DNA of 17,467 nt, taken from the NCBI GenBank assembly GCA_900557405.1, contig USSF01000046.1, positions 1-17,467 on the forward strand, written 5' to 3'. This document shows positions 15,901-17,467 of the stretch, in pieces (the first letter of the stretch is position 1; every line of letters starts with the position of its first letter). Source of the DNA: an uncultured Prevotella sp. (GTDB lineage Bacteria > Bacteroidota > Bacteroidia > Bacteroidales > Bacteroidaceae). Made by a program: the position numbers and the translations under genes. A model generated the notes under the pieces. It saw only the letters and a list, made by a program, of their open reading frames with translations. It did no database searches and had not been told where the DNA came from.

Positions 15901-17467
15901 TAGGAGTATGCCTGGATGTTCTCGTCGGTGATTTTCTCGCTGAAGCTTGTGGCGGTGAGGTCCTTGGCAACCTCCACGGCTCCGGGATAGCGCACCACGC
16001 TGTATTTTATGTCGCCGAGGTAAGCGCCGTTGACGCCTGCCGTCACGGCTTTCCATGAAAGGGTTACGTTGCCGTCGTCGGTGATGTCGAACGTCAGGTC
16101 CTCCACTGCCTTCGGTGTGTCGTAGCCCACGTAAGCCTGTGCCTTTGCGGTCTTGCCTTCGCCCTCGGAGTTGGATGCCGTGATGCAGAAAGCCTTCATG
16201 CCGTCCTCGCTGCAGGTCACGTCCTCAGTGATTGGGGCGCCAGGCGTGCCGCTGCCGGTCTTGAGTGTCGTCTTGCCTTCGGATATGGTGTAGGTCAGGG
16301 AGCCGGTCAGGTTCTCGCCCTTCAGGTTCTTGGCAGGCAGCTTGAATGATACCTTGCCGCTCAGACTGCCGTCGGCAAACTCGGTCTTCAGCTCGCTTGC
16401 CTCTGCCGGTGCGCCTTCGGCGTATGTCTTCGGCAGGGTGAGGAGGGAGATGGCGTTTTGGTTTGTGAATTCTCCTACCAGTTCCGCCGCACCCGTCTTC
16501 AGGTTCACGGTGTAGAGGTTCGCATTGTCGTTGGCGTCATAGCATGCCCAATAGAACACGCCGGTGGCCTGGTCTATCTCGCCGCTCTGTATCTGGTAGG
16601 TTCCGGCCTGGTCGAGAATCTTGACGCCGGTGGCTCCTATCTTGGTCTCTTTCGCCGTTTTGGTGTCAATCTTGTAGAGGTCGCCCTTCATGTCGATGCC
16701 ATACAGCACGTTGTCGGCGGTGATGCCGAGTGCCACATACTGGTTCTTCAGCGCTCCGATGGTGGATCGTGTCTTGTTGGGATAGTCGGCGATGCCGAGT
16801 TCTATTCCGTCATTTTCCTTGTTGAAGAACGTACCGTATACCGTGCCGTCCTTTGCTGTGGCGGTCTCAGAGGCAACCATTGTCAGGTCGTCCAGTTCTG
16901 CCATCTCTTCAAGTTCCCATGTGTCCGTGTTGAACTTGTATAATGATGCGGATGTGTAACCGTAGAAGTCGATGAAGTTCACGAGATACAGCTTTCCGTC
17001 AACGATGGCACCGCTGCCGTTCGGCTTGATGTATTTGTTGAGGCCCAGAGGCTCTACGGCGATATTGTTGCCGGCATAGAATCTGTAGAATCCGTATGCC
17101 ATGTTGTCGGTAGTCCATGTGTTGTCGATGATGACGCTTCCCCATAGTTCCCTGCCGGGGATGTTGGCCGGCGCTCTCAACGGCACTTTCGGTTCGAGGG
17201 TCATGGGAGCGGTGATGCTGCCCGTGCGCACACGTGTCAGCCCCGGCAGATTGTTGTTGCCGGCCACCCTTGCCCTGTAGAGCAGCGGATGTTTCGCCCT
17301 GTTTGCCATTTCCTTCTTGTGTATGGCGGCAGGAGTCAGCTTCTCGGCTTTGTTCAGAACGGACGCCGGTACAGAACTGCGCATACCCAGTCCGATTCTC
17401 TGTGCTTCTGCTTTCATTGGCAGCAACAGCATGGCAGCCGTAGCTCCAGTGATGATGAAGTTAAGTT
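12933..17467 (-). CDS. Gene C: giant secreted adhesin, paralogue of gene B (5' end off the window)
   Basis: The frame is open to the right edge. The ATG at 17432 is internal: the 11 codons before it read LNFIITGATAA and join MLLLPMKAEAQ, a signal peptide parallel to gene B's ISTTATAAMLLL. The true start is therefore a few codons beyond 17467, and 1510 residues are visible. Domains (numbered from the 17432 Met): propeller-like region to about 360; two Fn3; anchor-J 1 at about 535-688 (ADDWLITSPVKMEKGKTY); two Fn3; anchor-J 2 at about 898-1045; CARDB-like at about 1050-1165. Anchor-J 3 (about 1193-1391, SDDWLISPELSGNKQTI) is inserted in the last Fn3. The tail is YDVYTTDGKLVG, then GSYIINDQKVIIR. 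The protein is richer in Lys and Asp/Glu than gene A. Probable function: surface or secreted adhesion or binding protein; ligand unknown. Its own terminator follows. Confidence 0.85.
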   Translation of the reverse strand, partial: LNFIITGATAAMLLLPMKAEAQRIGLGMRSSVPASVLNKAEKLTPAAIHKKEMANRAKHPLLYRARVAGNNNLPGLTRVRTGSITAPMTLEPKVPLRAPANIPGRELWGSVIIDNTWTTDNMAYGFYRFYAGNNIAVEPLGLNKYIKPNGSGAIVDGKLYLVNFIDFYGYTSASLYKFNTDTWELEEMAELDDLTMVASETATAKDGTVYGTFFNKENDGIELGIADYPNKTRSTIGALKNQYVALGITADNVLYGIDMKGDLYKIDTKTAKETKIGATGVKILDQAGTYQIQSGEIDQATGVFYWACYDANDNANLYTVNLKTGAAELVGEFTNQNAISLLTLPKTYAEGAPAEASELKTEFADGSLSGKVSFKLPAKNLKGENLTGSLTYTISEGKTTLKTGSGTPGAPITEDVTCSEDGMKAFCITASNSEGEGKTAKAQAYVGYDTPKAVEDLTFDITDDGNVTLSWKAVTAGVNGAYLGDIKYSVVRYPGAVEVAKDLTATSFSEKITDENIQAYSYGVKACNTRMTGKEAKTGEKVFGEAIVPPYSEDFENKSAMSYFTIIDNNKDGKTWGHTVDDDENGEAFYEYNDKKKADDWLITSPVKMEKGKTYTVKFKAKSTTPAFMERLEVKYGSSNTVAGMTNELMPATDLPPRDFTEYSYDIAPTEDGKVYIGFHAVSDAGKFWLHLDDISISAGKSASAPAAATDLSVIAGDKGAKQALISFKAPTKAIDGTTLTGSMTAKIRRDGEIIKELTNVAPGSNQRYVDESPKNGNNTYTVTMYSSGGEGVSTPPATVYVGVDTPAVPELNAIDNTSSVRITWTDAEEGANGGFVDKQTLKHNIYTLEKGEYGVAPVFAAEVPAGTMQYDKACNTNEGEQQMMQYAVTAVNEAGESKFGVTPAVIVGKPYSIPFAESVTGGDLSYGMWWTATDNFQIGMMKDSSDGDGACFAMLSSSDEGFGTLGTGKISLAGAVNPTFIFCHKAAAGSNAKINISVRKPDGTEDDLKTFDASKDAGKWVRESISLKPEYASLPYIMVKITCTANADEIVYMDEIYVRDVYENDLSLESLTAPAMIKKGENAKVSVKVSNYGSAKAKDFTVKLFAGDELVDSKVETKELEPFASRIYNLNFASTVLHESSSIELKAEVEYESDLNPANNSQSATLAFNVSNKPRPASVSAVQNADGFVDVTWSAVPETIFNEEESFENYESWTTNNFGAWTTDLGSTPEDAQNGGIFNGFEYPAQYTRFGFILAEPLNNWVPENAYDAIPTLKPHGGNKYLAAFYKYSGDSPTDVFYDSDDWLISPELSGNKQTISFYAANNNSEKEQFPETFDVLYSTGGTAVKDFMKVGETHTISKGTWEEVNVEIPEGAKRFAIHHNTASSNCFFFQLDDFKYEVSSGKVIGYRVYRDGKLLKQVDADKLSFTDSNLRPTTTYIYSVTAVFADGESEATIATAITTSIDSVEDVLKASSYDVYTTDGKLVGKGMKTLKTLKNGSYIINDQKVIIR

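Overview
The window looks like chromosomal DNA of a member of the Bacteroidales (Prevotella or Muribaculaceae-like; the genus cannot be fixed from sequence alone). The pointers are the Bacteroidetes-type promoter (TTTG, then TAnnTTTG), the lack of obvious Shine-Dalgarno sites, and very large secreted proteins built from cleaved-adhesin / choice-of-anchor J and fibronectin type III modules that end in a short type IX-secretion-like tail.

Layout. Positions 1-232 (minus strand) are the broken 3' part of a fourth giant adhesin, about 94% identical at DNA level to the matching part of the 8251-12801 gene. The homology stops abruptly. A visibly AT-richer island follows, about 233-2570. It has a clear promoter at 572-601 and a tight plus-strand operon: a small ABC/OLD-type ATPase (669-1394), a DUF4435 (Toprim-like) protein (1401-2246) and a 65-residue XRE-type regulator (2249-2446). 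After these comes a 13-codon stub of a Dam-type adenine methylase (2470-2511) and a terminator. The ATPase plus DUF4435 pair is the composition of PARIS (AriA/AriB) anti-phage defence, but with an unusually small ATPase.

Positions 2573-3613 carry no convincing gene. They are packed with inverted repeats: 16-, 62- and about 48-bp pairs, the first two interleaved, plus several strong hairpins. One hairpin is present twice, with substitutions that preserve pairing.

The rest (3639-17467) is three giant minus-strand genes in a row: A (1488 aa), B (1516 aa with the corrected start) and C (5' end off the right edge). Transcription runs right to left, C then B then A. B and C are close paralogues and A is a diverged relative with the same domain plan: signal peptide, propeller-like region, Fn3 modules, two anchor-J domains, a CARDB-like domain, a third anchor-J domain inserted inside an Fn3, and a short C-terminal sorting-like tail. 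A terminator separates C from B. They probably form a family of surface or secreted adhesins. The defence island sits where a fourth copy has been cut, suggesting that this repeat-rich locus is a hotspot for insertion or rearrangement.
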